Below are positions 26,961 to 37,669 of a DNA stretch of 64,000 nucleotides, in pieces; within the stretch, counting starts at the first letter, position 1; every line of letters begins with the position of its first letter. The DNA is from Hydractinia symbiolongicarpus (taxonomy: Eukaryota > Cnidaria > Hydrozoa > Anthoathecata > Hydractiniidae). The stretch lies in the NCBI RefSeq assembly GCF_029227915.1, contig NC_079880.1, positions 28,391,501 to 28,455,500 of the forward strand. Direction: 5' to 3'. Below the pieces are notes generated by a model that saw only the letters and a program-made list of their open reading frames with translations, had not been told where the DNA came from and did no database searches. Both the position numbers and the translations under genes were made by a program.

Positions 26961-27316
26961 GCTTTCTTTTGCCGGCGATTAAACTTCTTTTAATCAGTGT
27001 CTCATCAAAAATAAAAACATTTTTAAAAACTACAAGACTCATGGGCTTTAGTGGTGAAATAATAATTTAAAAAATCGATCGGGAAATGAGTTAACTCCCT
27101 GGGTACTTTCTTTGTATATTTTCGACTATACGGGCCAAGCCCGGGATTTACGGGAAATCGCGGGTTTTCGTTTGCCGGCGGTTAAACCACTTTCATTTAG
27201 CGTCTCATCAAAAATGAAAACATTTCTGAAAACTACAAGTCTCATGCGTTTTAGTGGTGAAAAAACAATTTAAAAAATCTTTCGGGAAATGAGTTTACTC
27301 CGTGGGTACCTTCTTT

Positions 27317-28737
27317 GTATACTTTTGACTATACGGGCAAAGTCCGGGATTTACGGGAAATCGCGGGTTTTCGTTTGACGGCGATTAAACTTCTTTTATT
27401 CAGCGTCTCATCAAAAATGAAAACATTTTTAAAAACTACAAGTCTCATGGGCTTTAGTGGTGAAAAAATAATTTAAAAAATCGTTCTGGAAATGAGTTTA
27501 CTCCCTGGGTACCTTCTTTGTATACTTTTGATTGAGCGGGTTGAGTCCGGTATATACGGGAAATCGCGGGTTTTCGTTTGCCGGCGATTAAACTTCTTTT
27601 ATTCAGCGTCTCATCAAAAATGAAAACATTTTTAAAAACTACAAGTCTCATGGGCTTTAGTGGTGAAAAGATAATTTAAAAAGTCGTTCTGGAAATGAGA
27701 TTACTCCCTGGGTTCTTTCTTTGTATACATTTGACTATACGGGCCGAGTCCGGGGTTTACGGGAAATGGAGGGTTTTCGTTTGCCGGCGATTAAACTTCT
27801 TTTATTCAACGTCTCATCAAAAATGAAAACGTTTTTGAAAACTACAAGTCACATGCGTTTTAGTGGTGAAAAGATAATTTAAAAAATCGTTTTGGAAATG
27901 AGTTTACTCACAGGGTATTTTCTTTGTATACGTTCGACTATACGGGCCAAGCCCGGGATTTACAGGAAATCGCGGGTTTTCGTTTGCCGGCTATTAAACC
28001 ACATTCATTAAGCGTCTCATCAAAAATGAAAACATTTCTGAAAACTACAAGTCTCATGGGCTTTAGTGGTGAAATAATAATTTAAAAAATCGTTTGTGAA
28101 ATGAGTTTACTCCCTGGGTACTTTCTTTGTATACATTCGACTATACGGGCCAAGCCCGGGATTTACGGGAAATCGCGGGTTTTCGTTTGCCGGCGATTAA
28201 ATCACTTTCATTAATCGTTTCATCAAAAATGAAAACATTTCTGAAAACTACAAGTCTCATGCGTTTTAGTGGTGAAAAAATAATTTAAAAAATCGTTCGG
28301 GAAATGAGTTTACTCCCTGGGTACCTTCTTTGTATACTTTTGACTATACGGGCCGCGTCCGGGATTTACGGGAAATCGCGGGGGTTTTTTTGCCGGCGAT
28401 TAAACTTCTTTTAATTAGCGTCTCATCAAAAATGAAAACATTTTTAAAAACTACAAGACTCATGGGCTTTAGTGGTGAAGTAATAATTTAAAAAATCGTT
28501 CGGGAAATGAGTTAATTCCCTGGGTACTTTCTTTGTATATTTTCGACTATACGGGCCAAGCCCGGGATTTACGGGAAATCGCGGGTTTTCGTTTGCCGGC
28601 GATTAAACCACTTTCATTTAGCGTCTCATCAAAAATGAAAACATTTCTGAAAACTACAAGTCTCATGCGTTTTAGTGGTGAAAAAACAATTTAAAAAATC
28701 TTTCGGGAAATGAGTTTACTCCGTGGGTACCTTCTTT
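27317..28737 (+). repeat. Canonical 7-monomer HOR unit (1421 bp), copy 1
   Basis: This is a complete S1-S2-S3-S4-S5-S6-S7 series of 7 x 203 bp. It differs from the adjacent copy at under about ten positions noticed by eye, for example GGGCAAAG versus GGGCAGAG in S1, GATTGAG versus GATTGTG in S2, and GAAAAGATAA versus GAAAAAATAA at the end of S2. Both copies share the rare GAAGTAATAA variant in S6. Confidence 0.92.
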
Positions 28738-28940
28738 GTATACTTTTGACTATAAGGGCAGAGTCCGGGATTTACGGGAAATCGCGGGTTTTCGTTTGAC
28801 GGCGATTAAACTTCTTTTATTCAGCGTCTCATCAAAAATGAAAACATTTTTAAAAACTACAAGTCTCATGGGCTTTAGTGGTGAAAAAATAATTTAAAAA
28901 ATCGTTCTGGAAATGAGTTTACTCCCTGGGTACCTTCTTT
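28738..28940 (+). repeat. Reference monomer S1 (GACGGCG class)
   Basis: Diagnostic features are CTCCGTGGGTACC just upstream, ACTATAAGGGCAGAGTCC, and TTTGACGGCG instead of TTTGCCGGCG. S1 begins almost every block of the middle domain, so it is the natural anchor for describing HOR structure there. Confidence 0.88.
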
Positions 28941-29143
28941 GTATACTTTTGATTGTGCGGGTTGAGTCCGGTATATACGGGAAATCGCGGGTTTTCGTTT
29001 GCCGGCGATTAAACTTCTTTTATTCAGCGTCTCATCAAAAATGAAAACATTTTTAAAAACTACAAGTCTCATGGGCTTTAGTGGTGAAAAAATAATTTAA
29101 AAAATCGTTCTGGAAATGAGTTTACTCCCTGGGTTCTTTCTTT
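28941..29143 (+). repeat. Reference monomer S2 (GATTG class)
   Basis: TTTTGATTGTGCGGGTTGAGTCCGG replaces the usual start with GACTATACGGG, and most copies continue with GGTATATACGGG. Subclass 2v has GGTATTTACGGG and TTTTTGAAAAC. About 44 S2/2v copies occur from 11565 to 60273. The GATTG change removes a minus-strand TAG, which is the only reason these monomers show 65-codon open frames. It also removes the second GGG run. Confidence 0.88.
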
Positions 29144-29346
29144 GTATACATTTGACTATACGGGCCGAGTCCGGGGTTTACGGGAAATGGAGGGTTTTCG
29201 TTTGCCGGCGATTAAACTTCTTTTATTCAACGTCTCATCAAAAATGAAAACGTTTTTGAAAACTACAAGTCACATGCGTTTTAGTGGTGAAAAGATAATT
29301 TAAAAAATCGTTTTGGAAATGAGTTTACTCACAGGGTATTTTCTTT
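29144..29346 (+). repeat. Reference monomer S3 (GGAGGG class)
   Basis: The class is marked by GGGTTCTTTCTTTG upstream, ACATTTGACTATAC, CCGGGGTTTACGG, AATGGAGGG, ATTCAACGTC, AACGTTTTTG and AAGTCACATGCG. Subclass 3v has ATTCAACATC and GACAACTAC, and leads into 2v. Subclass 3w has AATGAAGTG and GCGTTATAG (24069, 40714, 48545). Confidence 0.87.
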
Positions 29347-29549
29347 GTATACGTTCGACTATACGGGCCAAGCCCGGGATTTACAGGAAATCGCGGGTTT
29401 TCGTTTGCCGGCTATTAAACCACATTCATTAAGCGTCTCATCAAAAATGAAAACATTTCTGAAAACTACAAGTCTCATGGGCTTTAGTGGTGAAATAATA
29501 ATTTAAAAAATCGTTTGTGAAATGAGTTTACTCCCTGGGTACTTTCTTT
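29347..29549 (+). repeat. Reference monomer S4 (GTTCG, TTTACAGG class)
   Basis: Diagnostic variants are CTCACAGGGTATTTTC upstream, GTATACGTTCG, CCAAGCCCGGG, TTTACAGGAAATC and GCCGGCTATTAAACCACATTC. The ACAGG change breaks the third GGG run. The CGGGC-CAA-GCCCG segment can form a 5-bp hairpin. Confidence 0.88.
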
Positions 29550-29752
29550 GTATACATTCGACTATACGGGCCAAGCCCGGGATTTACGGGAAATCGCGGG
29601 TTTTCGTTTGCCGGCGATTAAATCACTTTCATTAATCGTTTCATCAAAAATGAAAACATTTCTGAAAACTACAAGTCTCATGCGTTTTAGTGGTGAAAAA
29701 ATAATTTAAAAAATCGTTCGGGAAATGAGTTTACTCCCTGGGTACCTTCTTT
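29550..29752 (+). repeat. Reference monomer S5 (AATCGTTTCATC class)
   Basis: The class is marked by TTTGTGAAATGAG upstream, GTATACATTCG, CCAAGCCCGGG, AAATCACTTTCATTAATCG and TTTCATC. In the middle domain it is always followed by an S6 head. Confidence 0.88.
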
Positions 29753-29955
29753 GTATACTTTTGACTATACGGGCCGCGTCCGGGATTTACGGGAAATCGC
29801 GGGGGTTTTTTTGCCGGCGATTAAACTTCTTTTAATTAGCGTCTCATCAAAAATGAAAACATTTTTAAAAACTACAAGACTCATGGGCTTTAGTGGTGAA
29901 GTAATAATTTAAAAAATCGTTCGGGAAATGAGTTAATTCCCTGGGTACTTTCTTT
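29753..29955 (+). repeat. Reference monomer S6 (GGCCGCGTCC, G5T7 class)
   Basis: The class is marked by GGGCCGCGTCCGGG, a GGGGGTTTTTTT tract in place of GGGTTTTCGTTT, TTTTAATTAGCG and CAAGACTCATGG. The G/T tract varies between copies (G5T6, G5T7, G4T8), a homopolymer-type instability rare elsewhere in the array. Confidence 0.88.
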
Positions 29956-30158
29956 GTATATTTTCGACTATACGGGCCAAGCCCGGGATTTACGGGAAAT
30001 CGCGGGTTTTCGTTTGCCGGCGATTAAACCACTTTCATTTAGCGTCTCATCAAAAATGAAAACATTTCTGAAAACTACAAGTCTCATGCGTTTTAGTGGT
30101 GAAAAAACAATTTAAAAAATCTTTCGGGAAATGAGTTTACTCCGTGGGTACCTTCTTT
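29956..30158 (+). repeat. Reference monomer S7 (TATTTTCG class)
   Basis: The class is marked by GAGTTAATTCCC upstream, GTATATTTTCGAC, CCAAGCCCGGG, CCACTTTCATTTAGCG, and a GAAAAAACAATTT tail that leads into the CTTTCGGG upstream of S1. It is usually followed by S1. Confidence 0.88.
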
Positions 30159-31390
30159 GTATACTTTTGACTATAAGGGCAGAGTCCGGGATTTACGGGA
30201 AATCGCGGGTTTTCGTTTGACGGCGATTAAACTTCTTTTATTCAGCGTCTCATCAAAAATGAAAACATTTTTAAAAACTACAAGTCTCATGGGCTTTAGT
30301 GGTGAAAAAATAATTTAAAAAATCGTTCTGGAAATGAGTTTACTCCCTGGGTACCTTCTTTGTATACTTTTGATTGTGCGGGTTGAGTCCGGTATATACG
30401 GGAAATCGCGGGTTTTCGTTTGCCGGCGATTAAACTTCTTTTATTCAGCGTCTCATCAAAAATGAAAACATTTTTAAAAACTACAAGTCTCATGGGCTTT
30501 AGTGGTGAAAAAATAATTTAAAAAATCGTTCTGGAAATGAGTTTACTCCCTGGGTTCTTTCTTTGTATACATTTGACTATACGGGCCGAGTCCGGGGTTT
30601 ACGGGAAATGGAGGGTTTTCGTTTGCCGGCGATTAAACTTCTTTTATTCAACATCTCATCAAAAATGAAAACATTTTTGACAACTACAAGTCTCATGGGC
30701 TTTAGTGGTGAAAAAATAATTTAAAAAATCGTTCTGGAAATGAGTTTACTCCCTGGGTACCTTCTTTGTATACTTTTGATTGTGCGGGTTGAGTCCGGTA
30801 TTTACGGGAAATCGCGGGTTTTCATTTGCCGGCGATTAAACTTCTTTTATTCAGCGTCTCATCAAAAATGAAAACATTTTTGAAAACTACAAGTCTCATG
30901 CGTTTTAGTGGTGAAAAAACAATTTAAAAAATCGTTCGGGAAATGAGTTTACTCCCTGGGTACTTTCTTTGTATATTTTCGACTATACGGGCCAAGCCCG
31001 GGATTTACGGGAAATCGCGGGTTTTCGTTTGCCGGCGATTAAACCACTTTCATTTAGCGTCTCATCAAAAATGAAAACATTTCTGAAAACTACAAGTCTC
31101 ATGGGCTTTAGTGGTGAAATAATAATTTAAAAAATCGTTTGTGAAATGAGTTTACTCCCTGGGTACTTTCTTTTTATACATTCGACTATACGGGCCAAGC
31201 CCGGGATTTACGGGAAATCGCGGGTTTTCGTTTGCCGGCGATTAAATCACTTTCATTAATCGTTTCATCAAAAATGAAAACATTTCTGAAAACTACAAGT
31301 CTCATGCGTTTTAGTGGTGAAAAAATAATTTAAAAAATCGTTCGGGAAATGAGTTTACTCCCTGGGTACCTTCTTTGTATACTTTTGACT

Positions 31391-31593
31391 ATACGGGCCG
31401 CGTCCGGGATTTACGGGAAATCGCGGGGTTTTTTTTGCCGGCGATTAAACTTCTTTTAATTAGCGTCTCATCAAAAATGAAAACATTTTTAAAAACTACA
31501 AGTCTCATGGGCTTTAGTGGTGAAAAGATAATTTAAAAAGTCGTTCTGGAAATGAGTTTACTCCCTGGGTTCTTTCTTTGTATACATTTGACT
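31391..31593 (+). repeat. Single-monomer duplication in S6, copy 1
   Basis: This segment starts at GACTATACGGGCCGCG. It contains the GGGGTTTTTTTT form of the S6 tract, then an S2-like tail (AAAAGATAATTT, AAAAAGTCG) and an S3-like head (GGGTTCTTTC, ACATTT). The next 203 bp repeat it. Confidence 0.88.
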
Positions 31594-31796
31594 ATACGGG
31601 CCGCGTCCGGGATTTACGGGAAATCGCGGGGTTTTTTTTGCCGGCGATTAAACTTCTTTTAATTAGCGTCTCATCAAAAATGAAAACATTTTTAAAAACT
31701 ACAAGTCTCATGGGCTTTAGTGGTGAAAAGATAATTTAAAAAGTCGTTCTGGAAATGAGTTTACTCCCTGGGTTCTTTCTTTGTATACATTTGACT
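31594..31796 (+). repeat. Single-monomer duplication in S6, copy 2
   Basis: This is a second copy of the preceding 203 bp with no difference seen. It creates the phased hybrid unit 31580-31782 (S3 head on S6 body) and is followed by a normal S3. Confidence 0.88.
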
Positions 31797-33203
31797 ATAC
31801 GGGCCGAGTCCGGGGTTTACGGGAAATGGAGGGTTTTCGTTTGCCGGCGATTAAACTTCTTTTATTCAACGTCTCAACAAAAATCAAAACGTTTTTGAAA
31901 ACTACAAGTCACATGCGTTTTAGTGGTGAAAAGATAATTTAAAAAATCGTTTTGGAAATGAGTTTACTCACAGGGTATTTTCTTTGTATACGTTCGACTA
32001 TACGGGCCAAGCCCGGGATTTACAGGAAATCGCGGGTTTTCGTTTGCCGGCTATTAAACCACATTCATTAAGCGTAACATCAAAAATGAAAACATTTCTG
32101 AAAACTACAAGTCTCATGGGCTTTAGTGGTGAAATAATAATTTAAAAAATCGTTTGTGAAATGAGTTTACTCCCTGGGTACTTTCTTTGTATACATTCGA
32201 CTATACGGGCCAAGCCCGGGATTTACGGGAAATCGCGGGTTTTCGTTTGCCTGCGATTAAATCACTTTCATTAATCGTTTCATCAAAAATGAAAACATTT
32301 CTGAAAACTACAAGTCTCATGCGTTTTAGTGGTGAAAAAATAATTTAAAAAATCGTTCGGGAAATGAGTTTACTCCCTGGGTACCTTCTTTGTATACTTT
32401 TGACTATACGGGCCGCGTCCGGGATTTACGGGAAATCGCGGGGGTTTTTTTGCCGGCGATTAAACTTCTTTTAATTAGCGTCTCATCAAAAATGAAAACA
32501 TTTTTAAAAACTACAAGACTCATGGGCTTTAGTGGTGAAATAATAATTTAAAAAATCGTTCGGGAAATGAGTTAATTCCCTGGGTACTTTCTTTGTATAT
32601 TTTCGACTATACGGGCCAAGCCCGGGATTTACGGGAAATCGCGGGTTTTCGTTTGCCGGCGATTAAACCACTTTCATTTAGCGTCTCATCAAAAATGAAA
32701 ACATTTCTGAAAACTACAAGTCTCATGCGTTTTAGTGGTGAAAAAACAATTTAAAAAATCTTTCGGGAAATGAGTTTACTCCGTGGGTACCTTCTTTGTA
32801 TACTTTTGACTATAAGGGCAGAGTCCGGGATTTACGGGAAATCGCGGGTTTTCGTTTGACGGCGATTAAACTTCTTTTATTCAGCGTCTCATCAAAAATG
32901 AAAACATTTTTAAAAACTACAAGTCTCATGGGCTTTAGTGGTGAAAAAATAATTTAAAAAATCGTTCTGGAAATGAGTTTACTCCCTGGGTACCTTCTTT
33001 GTATACTTTTGATTGTGCGGGTTGAGTCCGGTATATACGGGAAATCGCAGGTTTTCGTTTGCCGGCGATTAAACTTCTTTTATTCAGCGTCTCATCAAAA
33101 TTGAAAACACTTTTAAAAACTACAAGTCTCATGGGCTTTAGTGGTGAAAAAATAATTTAAAAAATCGTTCTGGAAATGAGTTTACTCCCTGGGTTCTTTC
33201 TTT

Positions 33204-33812
33204 GTATACATTTGACTATACGGGCCGAGTCCGGGGTTTACGGGAAATGGAGGGTTTTCGTTTGCCGGCGATTAAACTTCTTTTATTCAACATCTCATCA
33301 AAAATGAAAACATTTTTGACAACTACAAGTCTCATGGGCTTTAGTGGTGAAAAAATAATTTAAAAAATCGTTCTGGAAATGAGTTTACTCCCTGGGTACC
33401 TTCTTTGTATACTTTTGATTGTGCGGGTTGAGTCCGGTATTTACGGGAAATCGCGGGTTTTCATTTGCCGGCGATTAAACTTCTTTTATTCAGCGTCTCA
33501 TCAAAAATGAAAACATTTTTGAAAACTACAAGTCTCATGCGTTTTAGTGGTGAAAAAACAATTTAAAAAATCGTTCGGGAAATGAGTTTACTCCCTGGGT
33601 ACTTTCTTTGTATATTTTCGACTATACGGGCCAAGCCCGGGATTTACGGGAAATCGCGGGTTTTCGTTTGCCGGCGATTAAACCACTTTCATTTAGCGTC
33701 TCATCAAAAATGAAAACATTTCTGAAAACTACAAGTCTCATGGGCTTTAGTGGTGAAAAAATAATTTAAAAAATCGTTCTGGAAATGAGTTTACTCCCTG
33801 GGTACCTTCTTT
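33204..33812 (+). repeat. 3-monomer duplication 3v-2v-7, copy 1
   Basis: The trimer 3v (ATTCAACATC, GACAACTAC), 2v (with TTTTCATTTGCC) and S7 spans 609 bp and is repeated immediately. The TTTTCATTTGCC variant tags this 2v lineage at 30822, 33461, 34070 and 34476. Confidence 0.85.
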
Positions 33813-34421
33813 GTATACATTTGACTATACGGGCCGAGTCCGGGGTTTACGGGAAATGGAGGGTTTTCGTTTGCCGGCGATTAAACTTCTTTTATTCAAC
33901 ATCTCATCAAAAATGAAAACATTTTTGACAACTACAAGTCTCATGGGCTTTAGTGGTGAAAAAATAATTTAAAAAATCGTTCTGGAAATGAGTTTACTCC
34001 CTGGGTACCTTCTTTGTATACTTTTGATTGTGCGGGTTGAGTCCGGTATTTACGGGAAATCGCGGGTTTTCATTTGCCGGCGATTAAACTTCTTTTATTC
34101 AGCGTCTCATCAAAAATGAAAACATTTTTGAAAACTACAAGTCTCATGCGTTTTAGTGGTGAAAAAACAATTTAAAAAATCGTTCGGGAAATGAGTTTAC
34201 TCCCTGGGTACTTTCTTTGTATATTTTCGACTATACGGGCCAAGCCCGGGATTTACGGGAAATCGCGGGTTTTCGTTTGCCGGCGATTAAACCACTTTCA
34301 TTTAGCGTCTCATCAAAAATGAAAACATTTCTGAAAACTACAAGTCTCATGGGCTTTAGTGGTGAAAAAATAATTTAAAAAATCGTTCTGGAAATGAGTT
34401 TACTCCCTGGGTACCTTCTTT
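33813..34421 (+). repeat. 3-monomer duplication 3v-2v-7, copy 2
   Basis: This trimer repeats 33204-33812. It is followed by a dimer 2v-7 (34422-34827) of the same lineage with one further change (TTTGCCCGCG), so the local pattern is trimer, trimer, dimer. Confidence 0.85.
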
Positions 34422-36248
34422 GTATACTTTTGATTGTGCGGGTTGAGTCCGGTATTTACGGGAAATCGCGGGTTTTCATTTGCCCGCGATTAAACTTCTT
34501 TTATTCAGCGTCTCATCAAAAATGAAAACATTTTTGAAAACTACAAGTCTCATGCGTTTTAGTGGTGAAAAAACAATTTAAAAAATCGTTCGGGAAATGA
34601 GTTTACTCCCTGGGTACTTTCTTTGTATATTTTCGACTATACGGGCCAAGCCCGGGATTTACGGGAAATCGCGGGTTTTCGTTTGCCGGCGATTAAACCA
34701 CTTTCATTTAGCGTCTCATCAAAAATGAAAACATTTCTGAAAACTACAAGTCTCATGGGCTTTAGTGGTGAAATAATAATTTAAAAAATCGTTTGTGTAA
34801 TGAGTTTACTCCCTGGGTACTTTCTTTGTATACATTCGACTATACGGGCCAAGCCCGGGATTTACGGGAAATCGCGGGTTTTCGTTTGCCGGCGATTAAA
34901 TCACTTTCATTAATCGTTTCATCAAAAATGAAAACATTTCTGAAAACTACAAGTCTCATGCGTTTTAGTGGTGAAAAAATAATTTAAAAAATCGTTCGGG
35001 AAATGAGTTTACTCCCTGGGTACCTTCTTTGTATACTTTTGACTATACGGGCCGCGTCCGGGATTTACGGGAAATCGCGGGGTTTTTTTTGCCGGCGATT
35101 AAACTTCTTTTAATTAGCGTCTCATCAAAAATGAAAACATTTTTAAAAACTACAAGACTCATGGGCTTTAGTGGTGAAATAATAATTTAAAAAATCGTTC
35201 GGGAAATGAGTTAATTCCCTGGGTACTTTCTTTGTATATTTTCGACTATACGGGCCAAACCCGGGATTTACGGGAAATCGCGGGTTTTCGTTTGCCGGCG
35301 ATTAAACCACTTTCATTTAGCGTCTCATCAAAAATGAAAACATTTCTGAAAACTACAAGTCTCATGCGTTTTAGTGGTGAAAAAACAATTTAAAAAATCT
35401 TTCGGGAAATGAGTTTACTCCGTGGGTACCTTCTTTGTATACTTTTGACTATAAGGGCAGAGTCCGGGATTTACGGGAAATCGCGGGTTTTCGTTTGACG
35501 GCGATTAAACTTCTTTTATTCAGCGTCTCATCAAAAATGAAAACATTTTTAAAAACTACAAGTCTCATGGGCTTTAGTGGTGAAAAAATAATTTAAAAAA
35601 TCGTTCTGGAAATGAGTTTACTCTCTGGGTACCTTCTTTGTATACTTTTGATTGTGCGGGTTGAGTCCGGTATTTACGGGAAATCGCGGGTTTTCGTTTG
35701 CCGGCGATTAAACTTCTTTTATTCAGCGTCTCATCAAAAATGAAAACATTTTTGAAAACTACAAGTCTCATGCGTTTTAGTGGTGAAAAAACAATTTAAA
35801 AAATCGTTCGGGAAATGAGTTTACTCCCTGGGTACTTTCTTTGTATATTTTCGACTATACGGGACAAGCCCGGGATTTACGGGAAATCGCGGGTTTTCGT
35901 TTGCCGGCGATTAAACCACTTTCATTTAGCGTCTCATCAAAAATGAAAACATTTCTGAAAACTACAAGTCTCATGGGCTTTAGTGGTGAAATAATAATTT
36001 AAAAAATCGTTTGTAAAATGAGTTTACTCCCTGGGTACTTTCTTTGTATACATTCGACTATACGGGCCAAGCCCGGGATTTACGGGAAATCGCGGGTTTT
36101 CGTTTGCCGGCGATTAAATCACTTTCATTAATCGTTTCATCAAAAATGAAAACATTTCTGAAAACTACAAGTCTCATGCGTTTTAGTGGTGAAAAAATAA
36201 TTTAAAAAATCGTTCGGGAAATGAGTTTACTCCCTGGGTACCTTCTTT

Positions 36249-36451
36249 GTATACTTTTGACTATACGGGCCGCGTCCGGGATTTACGGGAAATCGCGGGT
36301 TTTCGTTTGACGGCGATTAAACTTCTTTTATTCAGCGTCTCATCAAAAATGAAAACATTTTTAAAAACTACAAGTCTCATGGGCTTTAGTGGTGAAAAAA
36401 TAATTTAAAAAATCGTTCTTGAAATGAGTTTACTCCCTGGGTACCTTCTTT
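36249..36451 (+). repeat. Hybrid monomer S6/S1
   Basis: The head is S6 (GGGCCGCGTCC) and the body is S1 (GGGTTTTCGTTTGACGGCG). It leads directly into S2, skipping S7, as expected for an out-of-register crossover between S6 and S1. Confidence 0.82.
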
Positions 36452-37466
36452 GTATACTTTTGATTGTGCGGGTTGAGTCCGGTATATACGGGAAATCGCG
36501 AGTTTTCGTTTGCCGGCGATTAAACTTCTTTTATTCAGCGTCTCATCAAAAATGAAAACATTTTTAAAAACTACAAGTCTCATGGGCTTTAGTGGTGAAA
36601 AAATAATTTAAAAAATCGTTCTGGAAATGAGTTTACTCCCTGGGTTCTTTCTTTGTATACATTTGACTATACGGGCCGAGTCCGGGGTTTACGGGAAATG
36701 GAGGGTTTTCGTTTGCCGGCGATTAAACTTCTTTTATTCAACATCTCATCAAAAATGAAAACATTTTTGACAACTACAAGTCTCATGGGCTTTAGTGGTG
36801 AAAAAATAATTTAAAAAATCGTTCTGGAAATGAGTTTACTCCCTGGGTACCTTCTTTGTATACTTTTGATTGTGCGGGTTGAGTCCGGTATTTACGGGAA
36901 ATCGCGGGTTTTCGTTTGCCGGCGATTAAACTTCTTTTATTCAGCGTCTCATCAAAAATGAAAACATTTTTGAAAACTACAAGTCTCATGCGTTTTAGTG
37001 GTGAAAAAACAATTTAAAAAATCTTTCGGGAAATGAGTTTACTCCGTGGGTACCTTCTTTGTATACTTTTGACTATACGGGCAGAGTCCGGGATTTACGG
37101 GAAATCGCGGGTTTTCGTTTGACGGCGATTAAACTTCTTTTATTCAGCGTCTCATCAAAAATGAAAACATTTTTAAAAACTACAAGTCTCATGGGCTTTA
37201 GTGGTGAAAAAATAATTTAAAAAATCGTTCTGGAAATGAGTTTACTCCCTGGGTACCTTCTTTGTATACTTTTGATTGTGCGGGTTGAGTCCGGTATATA
37301 CGGGAAATCGCGGGTTTTCGTTTGCCGGCGATTAAACTTCTTTTATTCAGCGTCTCATCAAAAATGAAAACATTTTTAAAAACTACAAGTCTCATGGGCT
37401 TTAGTGGTCAAAAATCAATTTAAAAAATCGTTCTGGAAATGAGTTTACTCCCTGGGTTCTTTCTTT

Positions 37467-37669
37467 GTATACATTTGACTATACGGGCCGAGTCCGGGGT
37501 TTACGGGAAATGGAGGGTTTTCGTTTGCCGGCGATTAAATCACTTTCATTAATCGTTTCATCAAAAATGAAAACATTTCTGAAAACTACAAGTCTCATGG
37601 GCTTTAGTGGTGAAATAATAATTTAAAAAATCGTTTGTGAAATGAGTTTACTCCCTGGGTACTTTCTTT
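37467..37669 (+). repeat. Three-part mosaic monomer S3/S5/S4
   Basis: The head is S3 (GGGTTCTTTC, ACATTTG, AATGGAGGG), the middle is S5 (AAATCACTTTCATTAATCG) and the tail is S4-like (GTCTCATGGG, GAAATAATAA, TTTGTG). It is followed by a normal S5. At least two exchange or conversion events are needed. Confidence 0.8.

Larger units (their letters stand above)
28738..30158 (+). repeat. Canonical 7-monomer HOR unit (1421 bp), copy 2
   Basis: This is the second complete S1-S7 series, used here as the reference for the monomer types. It starts at GTATA 28738, and the next S1 begins exactly 1421 bp later at 30159. The following block keeps S1-S2 and then breaks into the 3v-2v-7 variant order. Confidence 0.92.

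Noticed and set aside
29771-29820. G-run followed by T-tract in S6 as a transcription terminator.
   Set aside because: It lies within a satellite monomer with no upstream gene. The hairpin sits upstream of the tract in nearly every class, including those without the T-tract, so the likeness is incidental.
30159-35436. A 2639-bp (13-monomer) HOR, suggested by equal spacing of S1 at 30159, 32798 and 35437.
   Set aside because: The internal monomer order of the two 13-unit blocks differs after 3v-2v-7. The equal length is coincidental, the product of different local duplications.
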